DNA of 64,000 bases from Amoebidium appalachense (lineage: Eukaryota; Ichthyosporea), in assembly GCA_963693365.1 (NCBI GenBank), contig CAVNZM010000001.1, forward strand, positions 20,460,001 to 20,524,000, in the 5' to 3' direction. A model generated the notes under the pieces. That model had not been told where the DNA came from. It saw only the letters and a list, made by a program, of their open reading frames with translations, and made no database searches. Numbering within the stretch: position 1 is the first letter of the stretch; the number at the start of each line of letters is the position of its first letter. This document shows positions 63,064 through 64,000 of this stretch, one piece after another. Made by a program: the position numbers and the translations under genes.

Positions 63064-63510
63064 GGGCTAACGCGCTATTAGAGAGTGTATACACCAATCA
63101 AATGAGCGCCAATCCTGCGCAACGTCTGATGTGACTCATGTGGCCACATCAGTGCGTTTTTGAGACTAGAGACCACAAAAGCAATAAAAAACTCGAAAAA
63201 TGTGACACGCAGCAAAAAGAGTTATAAATTTGTTTCAGATAATTTGAGTTGCAACAAAATAGGGCATCGCTAGAGCGACTTTTACTGACCTGCTGGTCCC
63301 GCCCGGAGTTAGTATACTCTGTGGATACGCCGCTATGCAAAAGTTGTATTGACAAATCTTATTTAATGACGTCACACAATCCCAGCAAGGAAGTTGTACT
63401 ATTTTGAATGCCGTCAAATTGCGCATGATAGCTAGCGAATCGAATCTGGTATTCACCTCGTATTTGATTGGTGTATACACGGACTATGTGGCAATTAGGA
63501 CGCGTTAGCC
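63064..63510. mobile_element. MITE-like element with terminal and subterminal inverted repeats
   Basis: Left end GGGCTAACGCG (63064-63074) and right end CGCGTTAGCC (63501-63510) are inverted copies. Inside them GTGTATACACCAATCAAAT (63085-63103) is a perfect 19-base inverted match to ATTTGATTGGTGTATACAC (63462-63480). TA flanks both ends, which would fit a Tc1/mariner-type TA duplication. Length about 447 bases with no coding capacity. The interior holds GATGTG...CACATC and TGTGGCCACA palindromes and a TGACGTCA. Class assignment is inference; copies elsewhere in the genome would settle it. Confidence 0.6.
63094..63113. promoter_or_regulatory. CCAAT-box pair upstream of NUP98
   Basis: CCAAT at 63094 (in CACCAATCAAAT) and at 63109 (in GCCAATCC), 240-260 bases upstream of the NUP98 start codon. 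Both lie inside the left end of the inverted-repeat element, so the element may have contributed promoter sequence. Confidence 0.4.
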
Positions 63511-64000
63511 TAGAATCGATCCTCCCCTTCTTCAGTCCCGATGCCATATGGTCTGTGATATCTAGTTATAGCTCTAGTAAGTCTTGTGGACCTGATGGAC
63601 TCCCTGCTGGGTTTCTTAAAATCCTTGTTCCCTCCTACCCACAAAAGGAAAGTGATCGTGCTATTAAACCTGATCTTACTATCATGTTAAGCTCTCTCTT
63701 TTCTTGGTGTGTTAAATGTGGACATGTCCCGTCATCTTGGTTAGATACCTTAGTGATCCCCATAGTTAAGAAGGACTCTGAGGGCCCCATATCATCCTTT
63801 CGCCCCATTACACTAACCCAGGTTGTTCGTAGATTCTTTGAAGCTTGCTTACTTAGGTTATTTGCACATCACCCTAGGTTTCAATCTATTCTTCACATAC
63901 ACCCATGCCAATCCGCTTTTCGTAAAAACAATTCATGTTATGTTCAAATAATGGCACTGCACGATTCTATGCAAGTTGGTGCACAATATGTTGGCTTTAT
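63486..64000 (+). CDS. Non-LTR retrotransposon reverse transcriptase, 5' part, cut by window end
   Basis: The frame is open from a stop just upstream of ATG 63486 to the window edge. It shows early motifs of LINE reverse transcriptases: SSSKSCGPDGLPAGFLK (motif 0), WLDTLVIPIVKKDSEGPISS then FRPITLTQVVRRFFEACLL (motifs 1-2), and HPCQSAFRKNNSCYVQIMAL. The YxDD catalytic box would lie beyond 64000. No endonuclease domain is visible upstream, as in a 5'-truncated insertion. The start overlaps the right inverted repeat of the MITE-like element, so the true 5' limit of the retroelement is uncertain. Clade (Jockey/CR1/L2-like) cannot be fixed from this piece. Confidence 0.8.
   Translation, partial: MWQLGRVSLESILPFFSPDAIWSVISSYSSSKSCGPDGLPAGFLKILVPSYPQKESDRAIKPDLTIMLSSLFSWCVKCGHVPSSWLDTLVIPIVKKDSEGPISSFRPITLTQVVRRFFEACLLRLFAHHPRFQSILHIHPCQSAFRKNNSCYVQIMALHDSMQVGAQYVGF

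Overview
The window is nuclear eukaryotic DNA. All confident genes are split by spliceosomal GT-AG introns of roughly 0.2 to 2.8 kb, and the introns are packed with (CA)n/(GT)n, poly-C/poly-G, (CT)n and (TTTC)n tracts. The gene set (PAR-1/MARK kinase with UBA and KA1, EF-hand LPCAT, a DH-PH-RA-RhoGAP protein, STN1, NUP98, ISCU) fits an opisthokont with long introns. A unicellular relative of animals is my best guess. I cannot name the species from sequence alone.

Layout. (1) 738-8721 (+): lysophospholipid acyltransferase of the LPCAT1/2 type with C-terminal EF-hands; its 5' exons are unresolved or off the window. (2) 10902-24720 (+): a 15-exon gene with an 840-codon frame carrying RhoGEF (DH-PH), Ras-association and RhoGAP domains in one chain. 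(3) 26257-31518 (-): STN1 of the CST telomere-replication complex, two of whose exon joins do not resolve cleanly. (4) 33946-45447 (+): MARK/PAR-1 kinase, 14 exons, 820 codons, including a 51-codon first exon found by phase matching. (5) 49693-52926 (+): mitochondrial ISCU, 3 exons, 163 codons. (6) 54400-62854 (-): NUP98, 13 exons, 914 codons, ending exactly where the family's autoproteolytic site would be. (7) 63064-63510: an inverted-repeat (MITE-like) element, overlapped by (8) a non-LTR reverse transcriptase fragment that runs off the right edge. STN1 and MARK are divergent; the RhoGEF/GAP gene and STN1 converge, as do ISCU and NUP98.

For the RhoGEF/GAP gene, MARK, ISCU and NUP98 the exon lengths sum to a multiple of three with every junction in phase, so those models are strong. 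The genes are unrelated housekeeping and signalling functions (membrane lipid remodelling, Rho signalling, telomere maintenance, polarity kinase, Fe-S assembly, nuclear pore) and do not form a pathway.

The most notable points are the GEF+GAP architecture, the NUP98 that stops at the missing cleavage site, dinucleotide repeats that themselves supply splice sites, CCAAT-box clusters upstream of every gene whose start lies in the window, several intronic minisatellites, and the terminal inverted-repeat element. Many long open frames in the window are translations of simple repeats (Cys-Val, Thr-His, poly-Pro, poly-Gly) and are not genes.
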